A stretch of 64,000 nt of DNA from Notospermus geniculatus (GCA_002633025.1 NMRB01000032.1:395932-459931); one strand, 5' to 3'. Positions 49,491-62,041 are shown, numbered from the stretch's first letter. Numbers and translations: made by a program. The notes: a model not told the origin generated them from the letters alone.

Positions 49491-52400
49491 CTAAACTTTG
49501 GAAAGGCACAGGGCACACAACTTCTGCGGCACACAGTATTTATGGAAGACATGTCCACAGCTGAAGAAGATAAGTCCACTTTCAATTTGGTTGATGGTGT
49601 CTGTCAGAGGCAGGCTGCAGCATGGACAAGGACTGAAAGGAGGAATAAAGGAGATGAATTGCTCATAACACTATTACAGTAAGACAGAAATCAACTACCC
49701 TATGAACTTGATGAGCAGACATGACAAGAGATACTCAAGTAAATAGAATATTTGTTCAATCCAGCCTTCTTGAGACCAGAATAGCAATGTACATAACTAA
49801 CAGATTACCTTCTGAGTTCTGTGTTTACACCCCAGTGACAGGCAGGATTCTCTAGGTATCGACTTCTCAACTTTTTGTGGTCATGTAGGTCTACAAACTG
49901 GAGAGAATTGAGAACACTTCAGAGCTTATAAGGAGACAGAACAGTTCCACCACTTGTCCTAAAGGGCTCTGCACACTAGTGACTAAATTGAGGCGACCAG
50001 CGAGGCGACTGTCGACTACGACGTCGCAGGCGATAATCGCCTGTGAAGTCGCTGAGCTATGTCACACGCGACAATTTCCTAGGACGATCCACAAAGGGGC
50101 GACTATTTTGCTGGAGACGGTCGCAGTAGCAGTGGACTGGGCCAAGCGACCAAAAGTTCAACATGTTGAACTTTTGGTCGCTTGGTTGCCGCTGTCTTGC
50201 ATTGTCCTTTTGTCCACTATTTCCGACGGTAAAACTGGCCAATCAGGAAACGTTCCACCGGTCACCTGACAATGTGCACGTGCTCAACACGCACAGGTCT
50301 TTCTTGGTCGCTCATGTAGTTGGCAAGTGAATGTGTTTGCAACGAAGTGATCACTGAAGCGATTATGTAGAGACCAGTCGGAGGGACTTACCGCGGGATC
50401 AAATTGTGTAATTCAGTCGCGTAACAATCTGCCGCAAAGAGGAGACCAAATGGTAAAATGTTGAGGCGCTGGCCTGGTCGCAAGGCCGATCGCCCAGAAA
50501 ATCGCTCGAAAAATCGCTAGTGTGCGGAGCCCTTAAGATGGCGTGGTGATCGCTCCACACATTTTTTAAAACTTTTGCATTAGACTTGACAGAAAAGATC
50601 ATTGGTGACCAAAACAGTATTGGTTCATATTTCTGTGCTAGAGAGTTCTGGATTTTTCAGACAAAAAACACAAAAAATGTTCTATCTAACTGGTAGTGAA
50701 AGGGTTAACCAACATTGCAAGAAAATGGGTCAGCGAATTTTTCGACCTCTCTGAGAAAAATGTGGGTACCTACCACATCTTCTGCAGCACTCCTATCGCC
50801 ACCATACCCCTCTTTCTGGACCGAGTATGCCAGCTCTGGTGCCATGTAACCAGGCTTCCTCCTCCACAAGTAATTATCCACCCTCTCCATCAAGTCTTGT
50901 ACCAACAGACCCTGTAGTTGATTGGCTCCGATGGCCAACAGACACGACTTGATGAACTCCACTGGCAGCGTCCCTTCTTGAATGTCAGCCTCTAGAAGCA
51001 GATCTAGCGCGTTGCTGTATCCAGTGTACTTCAAGAGAAGTTGTGTAAGGTTGTCCCATGTAATGAGACCTGAAAAATCAACTCCAGTGGAAACGTTTTG
51101 TCCTGTTGTATGCTTGGTTTCCATTTCAAGAGGCTGCCCACACTTGATGCAATACCAATTCTCAAAATGCTCAAACTTGTGGCATTCTTCATGTTCTTTG
51201 GATGGTCCTTCATTATTTCCAGGTCTCATCTGCCTCTGTTTCAGTGCAATAAGTCGTGTGAAGTCAACTTTACCAAAGTTTGCCCTCTCTGAAAAAGATA
51301 AAAGAATTCATTGATGAATACAATTCTGATTGGGCTGTCAGAGTGGCGTGATTCAATATTTTAGATCGTTTCACTGGACCTTCCTCACAGAGTGGCAGTC
51401 AACTCACCATTTTCAATTGTCTTCTCCAAGAGTTTAATATCTCCCAGCTGGACAAGAATCTCCAAATAATGGTTCCTCTTCTTCACAAACTGCAGGCAGT
51501 TCAAGTAGCCAGACCAGTAGCCGTGCTGGTGGCAAAGATGAACGATTTCATCACATGGTTCAGATGCCTTCATCACACTTCTGATGAGAGAATTTCTCTT
51601 CCACACTGCAGTGTGTCCAAGGGGCCTGACAATTGGAAACAGTGAATGAAAAAGGTGTATCGGTTCGCACAAATAGATGGTGTTATGGTTATGGTTGATA
51701 TACAGGTTAATTCTTTCAGTAGTAAAGCAGATCAAAAACTACAACGGAATCAATCACAAATGGTCCTATCAAGCCCATAGAGATGAAAAATGAGATTGAT
51801 GACACCACTCACAAGGGCATTCCACATTCACATTGATTCTTGTCTGTTTTTCCTGACAGCAGACATTTTAACCAGGCCAACTGAACTTCTCTTTCTTGGC
51901 AAATATGGTCGATCAAAGCTTCTCTGAAATCAATCAAAGGTTGATTATCTTGCATCTATAATGGTAAAGACAACACTTCATGCCTACAGCTGATAGAAAT
52001 ATTAAAGCCCCACAGTATTGAATTTTACTGGATTTTCAAAGTGTTGGGAGAATGCTGGTCGAGGTCTCATAGCATCGTGAAGGTCCCCAAAATGCCTGCC
52101 TGATGCGTATTTCCGAGAACCAAGGCCTAGTTTTCAGCACACAATGAAAAAATCTGCAGGGAGGGCTCTAATGTATTCAGATGGAGCGCAGTACATTTTA
52201 CACGTCGTGACGTCGTGCACTGACGTCAAGAATCGCGACGATGATTTGCGTTTTTCAGATTCAATACAGTGGGGCTTTAAGTATACAATTCATTCACTGA
52301 ATAGATCAACATGTTGTGTGACTTGAATACCTTGAGGACAGGAGACACTAGCAATTTATGAAAGATTATCATTCCCATCACACAGGTAAGCTTGACCTCT

Positions 52401-55400
52401 GACCCCCAAAATGCTAATTTCCTTACCTGGCAGCATCTGTATTACTCATCACACCCAATAACCTGTCAAGATATGACAGATACAGTTCTTGGAAGTCTTC
52501 GCTATCTTGAGACATTATCAGGACATCGAGTGGACTAATGACCTTGTGTAGGTCAGCACAGAGGAGGAGAGTCTTTGCCGGGTTGCGTTTGAAAAGTTTC
52601 ACTACATGTGAGAGAACAGCTGGACTTTCAATCAACTCCTGGTTATGTTGTGACTGGAAGACTTGACTCAGGTCATTTCTTCGAATTACATTTGTGAAAG
52701 GGTCTGATGATTCGGCCAGTACTGAAATGTTATGATCAATTATGGTTAGACTGCAATACTCAATAGAACCCCAAAGATACTGAGTTGAGAGCACAGCACA
52801 AAGATTAGGATGCAAGACCATGATTGCTCCACAAGGTCATAATGGTCAAGGTCACTTCAATTTTCTGACAGGTCAAGGTCACTTACCTTGAAGACACTCC
52901 ACCAATCCCCTCCAGAGGGCAACTCTCTGGTTTCCATGGCAATGATCAATGAACCTCTTCAGATTTGGAATGTTCAAGAAATGAAAGTAGCACCGCATAA
53001 ATATCACAGAATCTGATAGCACCGAACAGTTTCTACAGCTACTGGTGGTGGAAAATTTTGACTGGATTTCACTTTCTGATTTTGTGTTGGAGTGAAATGA
53101 ACTTGAGCAAACACAGTTTTTGGAGTTTGCCGCCAAAACATCTGAACGTTCCTGATCAGCCGACTCAGACCAACTAATCACCTCCTCGGTATCACCATCT
53201 TTCTGTCGTTCCAGGAAATTCTTATGTTCATCCGACAAAACTGGCAACATTTTCTCTCTGATTCTTCCACAAATGCCAAGCTCTAAACACATTAGCACCA
53301 ACTTGGACACCTGTGGGTGAAGTTCTTTAGGAAGACAGAATGGGTCCTCAACATAGATGACCTTGGAAAGGTGAAGGTCAAAGTCAGCAAAATCTATTGT
53401 TGCCGAGTCATCTACAGTCACTTCAGGGACTGGTGAAACAGAGCCTCCGTTCTTCTGGAGCTGAGAGTTTGGTGCAGGGTTGTCTAATTCCACTGAAGTA
53501 TTTGGCAAAATATCCTCCACAATTTGGCCCTCAGGTTCTTCCACTTCATCCATGATTTCTCTCTTGATTGGAGCATGAAGAACAGAAAAGATATCCTCAG
53601 TATTTACATCATCCTTGTAAAGATAATTCACTGGTGACTTGTTTCGTTTCGTCTCTCCCCCTCCTAAAACCAGATGGTATGGATCATCAATTTGATCCAC
53701 CATTGGAGTGTCCACTGCTTCATTACCACTGCTTGATTCCAAACTGTCCATGAACACATCTCGTAAAGGCATCTTCTCACGTTTTTTCATCTCGATGTAT
53801 TCTGCCAGTTTCTTGTCATAAACACCTTGGTGGTAGGTAGACAGTGCATCATTCAGATGTGGTACCCATTTCTCCAGCTCTGCTCGCAATTTTTTCTTGT
53901 TATAGCAAATGGCTGGGTTCTGGATTGCCTTGCTGAAATAGGAAAGTAGACGACCTTACCAAAAGCTGGCATGTTTACCAACCTACAGAAATATAAGTTT
54001 GCCTTTCAGTCTTTATTTTCATTGTAGAAGAAGAATAAAGATATTGAACGGGTTTGGAGAACACGGGCACCTGATTACTCCAGTATGTCAAGGCCACACC
54101 CCAACCAGGTTTCGGCTGAGTAGCGTTTCTCCCCAATTTGTTCCCTTCCTAGAGGATAATACTTCACCCTAAGAGAAGCTACAAGATTTCATTAGATATT
54201 TACCTGGTTGCTTTTGTTACAGTATATAAATCCATGAATTCCGTCAGCGGTTCCTTCACCACTGGGATTTTTGACTGCTTGTTACGCACTTTCTCAGTTT
54301 TGGGTGGAGGGGGCACGTCCATTGGAATGTGCATCTCATACAGCTCGGCCATTATCGGTAGCCTCATTGCTGGATGGGCGGGTTCAGTCATCATACTCTC
54401 CTTGAAAGTCTCCTTCAAATTCTTCTTTAAATTCCCAAAGAAATTCTTGGTTCTGGATTTGACAACATCTTTTGTTGCCTCCAACAGATGTTTGATATTT
54501 GGTTCAGCGCCCAGTCCATGAGGTTGAGGAACACGTGATGGGCTGCGATCCCTCTGAGGAGAAGCACTTCTTGGTGGAGTCAAGTTATCTGGCAACTTCG
54601 GTGGACGGTGGACTATGAATGTCTGTTGTGGAGATGCCCTACCATTGGCCAAATCCATCATGGTGGTTGATTCCGTAGAGTCTTGTCTGGTTTCTCCATC
54701 TGTTGACGCAGACTCGGTGCCTTTTGCTGACGAGAAAGAAAAGGAAAATGGTTTCATTGTGTAAAATTTATGTTCTGAAAGTCAGTCTATTTATCATTTG
54801 GAATTCTCACTTACCTTTCTTCTTGGAAGATGCCCTCTGCCAATCTTTGTACACCCGCCCTTTCCCAGCTGAAATAAAAGGGAAATTTTCTCAATTGAAA
54901 AGTAATCTACAGTACAAAATACATCGATGCACACTGCAGACAGTGTACAGCATATGGTTCATTGATTCTCAAGAAGTCTTCTATTCTAGGATACACTTCT
55001 CTGTTTCCCTATACTTTACAGCTAATCCTTCCCTAGCATTAGCTGTGTGTCTGGTGGTTGACTTTTCCGAATAGATCTGTACTTTATTTGAATACATACG
55101 CAACTTTCCTTTTGGTTCATCAAACTCAATCAATGCTGGTGTCTTTCGCTTGCTCTTTCTCTTTGGTTTGATTGAATTTTCGGCCACGACTGACCCTTCA
55201 TCACTCCCCTGACTAGGCACTGGCAGCGCAAACCTCTGGGCAGACGAGAGACTGTCCATGCTGCCCAGACTGGCATCAGATGATCTTCTTGGCATTGTTG
55301 CTGGATCTGGTGATGGCTCTTCCTGAGTTTTATTTGAATCCACAAAACTAGCGACTGTATCAGATGGACCATGCTCTGTTTCAGGTTGTTTTTGTCCAAG

Positions 55401-58400
55401 GGTCAGAGCGGTTTCAACTTCACAAGAAGAATCTCCAAAGTGGGCCGAGTCTCCACTGGCAAGGTCCACATCACAGAAACTGTTACTGGCGTTTATACTG
55501 GCTCTGTATTCTGCAGTCTGACTGTCATCTTGAGTGACACCATCAGCATCAACATGAAGTGTGACCCCATCAATGTTGTCTGCTTCTGATTCCAATGGCA
55601 CTGGTGATTCAGCTATAACTGACTGGATTTCACAATGACTATCACTACCAGGCGAATCAACAAAGTCTGCTGGTACATTCATGACTTCCTGGTCAGGAGT
55701 TTCAACCTTCGAAACAGTTTTGACCTTCTCCAGTGACTTTGAAGGTCGTTTCTCAGCCTCATTTTGATTGATATCATAGTTTGGATTATTCACCTCAATA
55801 AGAGGATTCACCACTAGCGATTCACTCATGATTGCATCAAGATCAGCACCACGAATACTCAGCATTGGACATGTATTTACAACCACACTTTCATCCATTG
55901 CGAATAATTCCACGTTTTCAACATCTTGAACCAAGGGCAATGTTTTTGTGATGACTTCATGAGAAAACTCATCGCTGCTTGAATGAGACTTCCCATCGCT
56001 TTGTTCTGATATATCACTCTCATCACTATTTGTGAAATCTCCCTCAGACTCCACAACATGAACCGATGTCTTCTCAAGGATTAAAGCTGCTTTGTCCTCT
56101 GTCTCAGTGTTTTCTAATAATTTCAAGATTTCTTCTGCTTTCCTCAAATGGGTGTCACACTGATTGTTAAGAAACTTCTCCTGAAGGTCTAATAGCATTT
56201 TTCTTGGTACAAGTCTACGAACAGTTTCAGGCAGAATCAAAGTTTTGAAGAAATATGCAGTGCTAACACTCTGCTTCCACAACTGATGATGAAAGAGTTT
56301 GCCGATGGACTCCTCTGCTGGGACTAATGTGAGTTTTGTTACGTGACTAGTGTTTTTCAGGATGAATACTTCACTCCCGTAAGTTGACAGGTCCACAACA
56401 TCCTGTAGAGGGCTCCAAAAGATTGTCGTTGGTTCATGAGGATTGAAAACATACAGTCCATCATCTGACCAAGTGAGGACAAACCTTTCTCTGGAAAAAT
56501 CAAAACATAGCAAGTGTCAGGATGATGAACAACAAACAAGGCAGGATTTTCTTTATGAATGCTGAGAGACAATGTTTAAATTTATTAACTCACCCAAACT
56601 GCTTCAGCCTGTTGAAGTTGACCACTTTGGGCATGCAGCGTTCATCTGGATCAGGGAAGCTGATATCATCATCTTTATAAGTGGCAATAGGAAGTGATGG
56701 GATGTTCAGCATCTCTTTAAACTGGTGCGTATGGACCACCTGGCCATCTGTAGTGACCTTCCAGACTCGTGACCTTGGCCGTGCACAAAGTATCATGGGA
56801 GGCTGACCTCTTGGCCAGTGGAAGAAATGAGAGCCAAATGTTCCATTTCTCTCCTGTCTGCCAATTTGGGAATATTCACGTCTGAAACATGTGAAAGAAT
56901 ACAGAATGTCGAATATCAAGGATATTTGACCTCTCATCTCCTCATGAAATTTTCAGGCAAAGAACTAGGAAGAGCTGAAGTCTTGGATCTTGCAATGGAA
57001 TAGAGCATCAGGACTTACTTCACAGTGTTACACAGGTAGGTCTTCTTCAGTGAGGAAATCACCAGCTTGTCCTCAAAAACGCTCAGTTGTACAATCTTGG
57101 AATCAAGTCTTAAAATAACCTCACTAGGAACCTGCAAATGAAGAGGACAGACTGAGATAAAAACCATGGCGAAAATACAACTTGCAATGTCCAAGTAAAA
57201 CGAAGTTAATAAAGCTGCACAAAGTGTTTTCATTATTTGTAATATTGGGAGAACTGCCAGTCACGAAATTGTCGAGTTTTAAGTACCCGGTACAATGCAG
57301 ACCTGGAGAATGTCCTTAGCTATTGACGTTGTTATCTTAGTCACTGAGACCCATCCAACATCATCTCCTATGAACAGCAGCGTCCCTGGTTGGTTCCATT
57401 CAAGAGCTGTGATGAATGCCCCCCTGTGGTCTGTACTCCAGCGCAGGCGGCGTGGACCCGCACGCTTCTGAATATTCAACTCTGTGACAGTGACATGACC
57501 ATTGCTGCAGTGAAGAAAATGAGTGATCAATCACAAGCTTTATGATAAAGGATCTTGAAAGAAGCTTCCCAAACTTGTTTTCACTGGTGCAACTCTTAGG
57601 AAACCATCTTGTATCTAATAGAAGAAAGTTTGTACAGTTCTCATTTTTTAACAGTGAGCCATAGTCAAAATCTTATCTACATGTAACTAAAACCTTCCCC
57701 CAAAAGGCCACAAAGGGGATAAGAGTCACACTGATATATAATTTCATGGGTCATTTGATACGAACTGTGGGGGAGACATGACATGCTTGATGCCCTTAGT
57801 AATTATTGAAGTTGTTTGTCAAGTCCTATCCACCAATTTGTGCCTAAAATGTGTTGGTCTCCCTCCTGTTTTGGCATCACAGCAAGGAGACTTTTGCTAA
57901 ACTCAGGAAACAGGCACTGAGGGTGGAAACAGAACTGTTGAGTTGTAATTCTCTGCCTCGAGTAGTAAATGCAGTATATGATAGTGAAGAACAAAGGAAT
58001 CGGTATAGGCCTACTTGTACTGCTCGTTGACAGCCACAACACAAATGGAACACAGTTCATCCTACATTTACCTGCAGGCATGAGCAAGCACGTTATCATC
58101 AGGACTAAAGCAGAGCTGTGTCACTGATCCCTCCTGAAATAGAATACGAAAGCTACAGAATATCAAATACAAAAGAAAACAATAGAATACGAAGTAAATC
58201 CTCCTTCAAATTCGTTACCTTGTCATTAGTGAGATGATGAAGCCATTTCAGTGATTCCTTGTGAAATATATACACAGCCCCAGTGGATGACCCGACAGCA
58301 ATGTAAGATGCAGACACTGTGATACTTGTATACTGAAAACAACAAAGCAGATACTGTCTAAGAACTGTTGTGGTTTGAGTAACCCAATGACTCAAAATTG

Positions 58401-59456
58401 AACGCCAACCCAACTTTTTTAGCTTCTCAAACACTAGATGAAAACAAAGCTAGCACTAACAAATCTTTAACTTCGCTTAGATAAGAGTAAGTATTACTTC
58501 TGGAAATCATGACCAATGGCTTTCCTGATTGCTCTCATTCACCACTTATAAATCTGCCTCCAGCTAAAGATCTTTAAAGAATCTCAATCTAGGGATGAAG
58601 AGTGAATTTCACTGACCTTCAAACGAGAGGATGACTTTATCGGTTGAAGTATTTCATCTACAGATCCTAATTCAATGAATATGTGACTCCAACGAAACTT
58701 TGGATGTTCCGTCTTTTCTGGCAGAGGGCCAGAACTCCCAGCAGCTTTGACTGGAGTGGGCGTACTGGTGTGGACACTCTCACTCATCTTGAAGTCAATA
58801 GCCCTCGCTGGCTGCAATTCTCCTACATCGTGCAGTCCAAGCTGACTCTGAAAGAGAGGAATTGTGAATCAGGCAGGATGGATGGACAAATATAACATAG
58901 AACTTGCTGAAATGATGAAGTGGAATCTTTAGAGCATGAATAATAATCTTGACGATGTGCTGACAAAATGTTAGTCTAGAAGTCCAAGTGACATGTACTT
59001 TGGCATTATGAACTTGAAAGTGAACTAAGATACTGTGGCCTGCATGTTGTACCCCTGCCACATCACAACCTTTCCAACACCAATTTAGAAGAGTTGTAAA
59101 CTTACTGAAACTACACTCATCAGGAACTTAGCCCTCACAGGCAACATTCCCTTCGACATTTGCATGAAAGCTTCCATGGCAAATTTTGATGAGTACCTCT
59201 TTCCAGTTCCATCATCACTATGTACAGTCTTTCGGCTATGAATAATTTTAGCCAACACAGATGATAAGTTGTCCATATGAGAAGACAGACTATCCTTCTT
59301 ATTCTCAACCATTCTGTCAATTGAGTAAGAAATTCGGCAAGTTGTCTCCGATTCGGTAAAATTCTCAACACACTGGTCAACTTTAAGAATGAGACCTCTT
59401 GTACTCTGCAACACGGATGTCTGCACATTTCTCACTTTCTTCTTTAGGCCTTTCAT
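49491..59456 (-). CDS. HPS5: HPS5 (BLOC-2 subunit), enlarged, with C-terminal RING-like finger
   Basis: BLOC-2 directs endosomal cargo to lysosome-related organelles. Exons: 59106-59456, 58617-58847, 58218-58332, 58073-58134, 57303-57504, 57019-57131, 56594-56881, 55100-56490, 54815-54868, 54204-54726, 52887-53934, 52427-52721, 51813-51923, 51408-51625, 50774-51288, 49809-49897, 49491-49632. From 58847 they sum to 1799 codons including stop. Matches to HPS5: SHIFIELGSVDEILQPIKSS, SITVSASYIAVGSSTGAVYI (beta-propeller), VTQLCFSPDDNVLAHACSNG, ILCARPRSRVWKV, THQFKEMLNIPSLP, FVLTWSDDGLYVF, VTKATSKAIQNP, LCHQHGYWSGYLNCLQF, DLMERVDNYLW. Human HPS5 has 1129 residues. The excess is mainly acidic, Ser-rich linker (55100-56490), an N-terminal exon of 117 codons (59106-59456, in phase but unrecognised) and a C-terminal extension ending in CPCC...CGHVFHKYC...CALC. 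ATG 59456 is one possible start; MSESV near 58770 is another. Confidence 0.9.
49963..50533. mobile_element. MITE with TAA target duplication and a 44-bp palindrome
   Basis: 571 bp in an HPS5 intron. Terminal inverted repeats AGGGCTC(T/C)GCACACTAG are flanked by TAA at 49960-49962 and 50534-50536. A perfect loop-free palindrome spans 50142-50185. GTCGC/GCGAC words recur throughout. There is no transposase. The TAA duplication suggests PIF/Harbinger. Confidence 0.8.
52006..52276. mobile_element. MITE with TTAA target duplication
   Basis: 271 bp in an HPS5 intron. Terminal inverted repeats AGCCCCAC(A/T)GTATTGAAT are flanked by TTAA at 52002-52005 and 52277-52280. The interior holds CGTGACGTCGTGCACTGACG-type words and no ORF of note. 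The TTAA target fits piggyBac-like transposition; family not proven. Confidence 0.75.
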
Positions 59457-59876
59457 GTTGTAAACACCAAACCTTAGAGTATCAGTACATACAGTAGGCC
59501 TACTTTTGACCAACTGAATACATATTTATGGCACGTGGGTTTTAAATGAGAAAGGACATTCATTAGAAAGAGCAGTCATCTAAAACAAGACGGCCAAATA
59601 ACCCAAGGCCAAGGCCTACCAATTGAGGTAGGCTAATCGTACCAGTAGTATAACAGCATGGAGGTATTATAATAAAGACTTTATAATACCTCCCATGATA
59701 CCAGTAATGTACCCCAGGCTGCCAGGTAATGGAACTTCTATTGTTCCATGATGGACGGCACTGGTAACCTACTGGTAAACCCACACCTTATCACAACAAG
59801 CATAGAAACAAATTAGGCGTAGCAGAGGGGCCCTACGCCTATCACTAGACTACCCACGATTAAATTTACCAATTAA

Positions 59877-60434
59877 AGGGAGACATCTGAAAGATATTGC
59901 CTGGCGGGCACTCTTTTTGTTTTGATTAGCGTAGTGTCACCATCAATTACTGTAAACCGTGAAATTTTCGCGGTGCTAATTGTTCTCGATTTTCGTACTT
60001 CACAAATTCGCCAAGAATAAATATCGTGATAATGGCCCTTGGGCTTCAGAAATGTTTAAGACCCAGCGATTTAAGTTTGCGTTTTATTTGACCCCTCATT
60101 GCAAAAATCGTGAAAATAAAACGCTCGCGAACATTTCACGGTTTACAGTAAGAGATGGCACGGTGCGTTATGGCACAGGCCCCGAGAGAGCTATCAGTGA
60201 GTTTAGAACACGTATCTAACCCAATTCGTGAGCTCGGGGTGTGTATTTTTAAACAAACTAGAGTTTTTTGGTTAGATACATGTTCTAAACTCACTGATAA
60301 CTCTCTCGGGCCTGTGACGTGTTTTTGTTTTGATTAGCATAGTGTCACCGTCGATTAGGGCCTAACAGATGGCGCTGTGCGTTAGGCCTATATGGCAAAG
60401 AGTGCCTGCGGCAATATCTTTTTGATGTCTCCCT
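59877..60434. mobile_element. MITE with TTAA target duplication and internal inverted repeats
   Basis: 558 bp upstream of HPS5. Termini AGGGAGACATC...AAAGATATTGCC pair with GGCAATATCTTT...GATGTCTCCCT, flanked by TTAA at 59873-59876 and 60435-60438. Internally, a GATTAGCGTAGTGTCACC block recurs in direct orientation (about 59925 and 60335). CCCCGAGAGAGCTATCAGTG ... TATCTAACCC pairs with GGTTAGATAC ... ACTGATAACTCTCTCGGG. A partial copy lies at 61363-61666. Confidence 0.75.
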
Positions 60435-61921
60435 TTAAATGCCAACCCATCCCATCGTGCCCAACCCCAGACATTTATCCCTGGGGACATTCTTTCCTTT
60501 CACACCTCCACTCCAAGGCCAAGGCCAACATCACATGGCCAACCAAGGCAATAAGGGGTCCAGGCCTACTAGCAGCTGTTGTGTTGATTACGTTAGCAGA
60601 AGGGCGCCTGGGCAACGCGAAACAACAACCTAATCGAGATACTGACGTCTCAATGGCATTGAAAAAAGACATGGTCAAGTGAGCTGAGTTTATAGAACCA
60701 AAGAAACGAGCAAATCCAAAATGTGATATTCATATCTATATATTACACTATATACACGGTACAAACGTTTTCGGCAGCATCCTGCTAGCCCTCATCAGGT
60801 AAAATGAGAAATATTACAAATTGAAGAAAGACTGGAGCATTAACATAACAGCAATAATACAATTAGTAACTCTGTTGGGGGTGATTTAAAAGATCCCCAA
60901 GAAGAAGAAAGACCCTTGTTGAGCCAGCTGTTTGTTCAGGGCTGGCTTTTGTTCTTTAATCAGTAACGCCTCCTTAATCCTCAGCACATAATCCGACTGG
61001 GCATTAGTCAACACGGAGAAGTTGTCAATGTTTGCGTTTACTTTGCAAGTGTGACAATCCTTCAGATGGTCCAGGATGGCAGATCTGTCCGAAAAGTGTT
61101 CAGACACCCTAGTAGCCAAGTGACGTTTGGTCTTACCAATGTAAGACAAGTTCCTATCACAGGAACTTTGGAATTTATAAACTACTTTGGCTCTTAGAGT
61201 GACTGGTGTTGCACTTTTCAGAGAAAAATATCTGCCAACCCGGAATGATCGAAAGGTTACCTTTACATTCACGCCAACAGACCTGAAAATTGACAGCAAG
61301 CGTTTCTTGAAATTTAAAGAAGGGTGACCTGTATAGGGTATAGTAATGATAGGGGTATATTNATTTAAGTTTGCGTTTTATTTGACCCCTCATTGCAAAA
61401 ATCGTGAAAATAAAACGCTCGCGAAAATTTCACGGTTTACAGTAAAAGATGGCGCGGTGCGTTATGGCACAGGCCCCGAGAGAGCTATCAGTGAGTTTAG
61501 AACACGTATCTAACCCAATTCGTGAGCTCGGGGTGTGTATTTTTAAAGGGCCTCTAGAGGCAGCTCGCCATTAGGCTACTATCAGTACCGGTTCTTCGGC
61601 CAGGCGGCGCCACTTGATATGGCAAAGAGTGCCCGCGGCAATATCTTTTTGATGTCTCCCTTTAAATGCCAACCCATCCCATCGTGCCCAACCCCAGACA
61701 TTTATTCCTGGGGACATTCTTTCCTTTCACACCTCCACTCCAAGGCCAAGGCCAACATGGCCAAGGCAATAGGCCTAAGGGGCCCAGGCCTAGCCTAGCA
61801 GCTGTTGTGTTGATTACGTTAGCAGCAGAAGGGCGCCTGGGCAACGCGAAACAACAACCTAATCGAGATACTGACGTCTCAATGGCATTGAAAAAAGACA
61901 TGGTCAAGTGAGCTGAGTTTT
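60069..61921. repeat. Duplicated block pair across a single-N junction (probable haplotypes)
   Basis: 61363-61547 repeats 60069-60253, and 61617-61921 repeats 60390-60692, both nearly identical. They are separated by unlike inserts (136 bp against 69 bp). The second copy starts right after a lone N at 61362 and has no Penelope-like insert after GAGCTGAGTTT. The similarity extends beyond the MITE into unique-looking DNA, so two alleles of one locus placed in series is the simplest reading. Confidence 0.75.
60693..61361 (-). mobile_element. 5'-truncated Penelope-like element with GIY-YIG endonuclease
   Basis: Minus-strand ORF 60886-61299 encodes the C-terminal domain of a Penelope-like retroelement: VVYKFQSSCDRNLSYIGKTK (the YIG part), RHLATRVSEHF, a CHTC motif, then YVLRIKEALLIKEQKPALNK. 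Downstream on the minus strand is GATGAGGGCTAGCAGGATGC / CCGAAAACG, typical of Penelope 3' ends. The reverse transcriptase domain is missing; the copy stops at the single-N junction at 61362. It is probably a dead or partial copy. Confidence 0.82.
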
Positions 61922-62025
61922 ATTTCCATTCAACAACGAACAATGGTATAATTACCGATTCATTCAAGTGCAACGGGCTTCCGCACGGTGCCTGCCATCC
62001 GACATGATTTCATCACATGACTTAC

Positions 62026-62041
62026 CTGGTAGTCTGCTCAT
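62026..62041 (-). CDS. Candidate short first coding exon (MSRLP), minus strand
   Basis: ATG at 62039-62041 is followed after 16 nt by a consensus donor (gtaagtcatg). It lies opposite the zinc-finger gene, where a divergent HPS5-side start would be expected. Its phase-1 end does not match the acceptor phases I found for the 59.1-59.5 kb exon, so its gene is unknown. Confidence 0.25.

Noticed and set aside
49979-50602. ORFs of 96, 61 and 67 codons near 50 kb
   Set aside because: All are inside or at the edge of the TAA-flanked MITE; their openness comes from its inverted symmetry.
60475-61907. Pair of minus-strand ORFs starting MTMSFFNAIETSVSRL (ends 60678 and 61907)
   Set aside because: After about 17 codons the two near-identical copies diverge by frame-shifting indels, and the donor (gttgtt) is poor; coding use is not supported.
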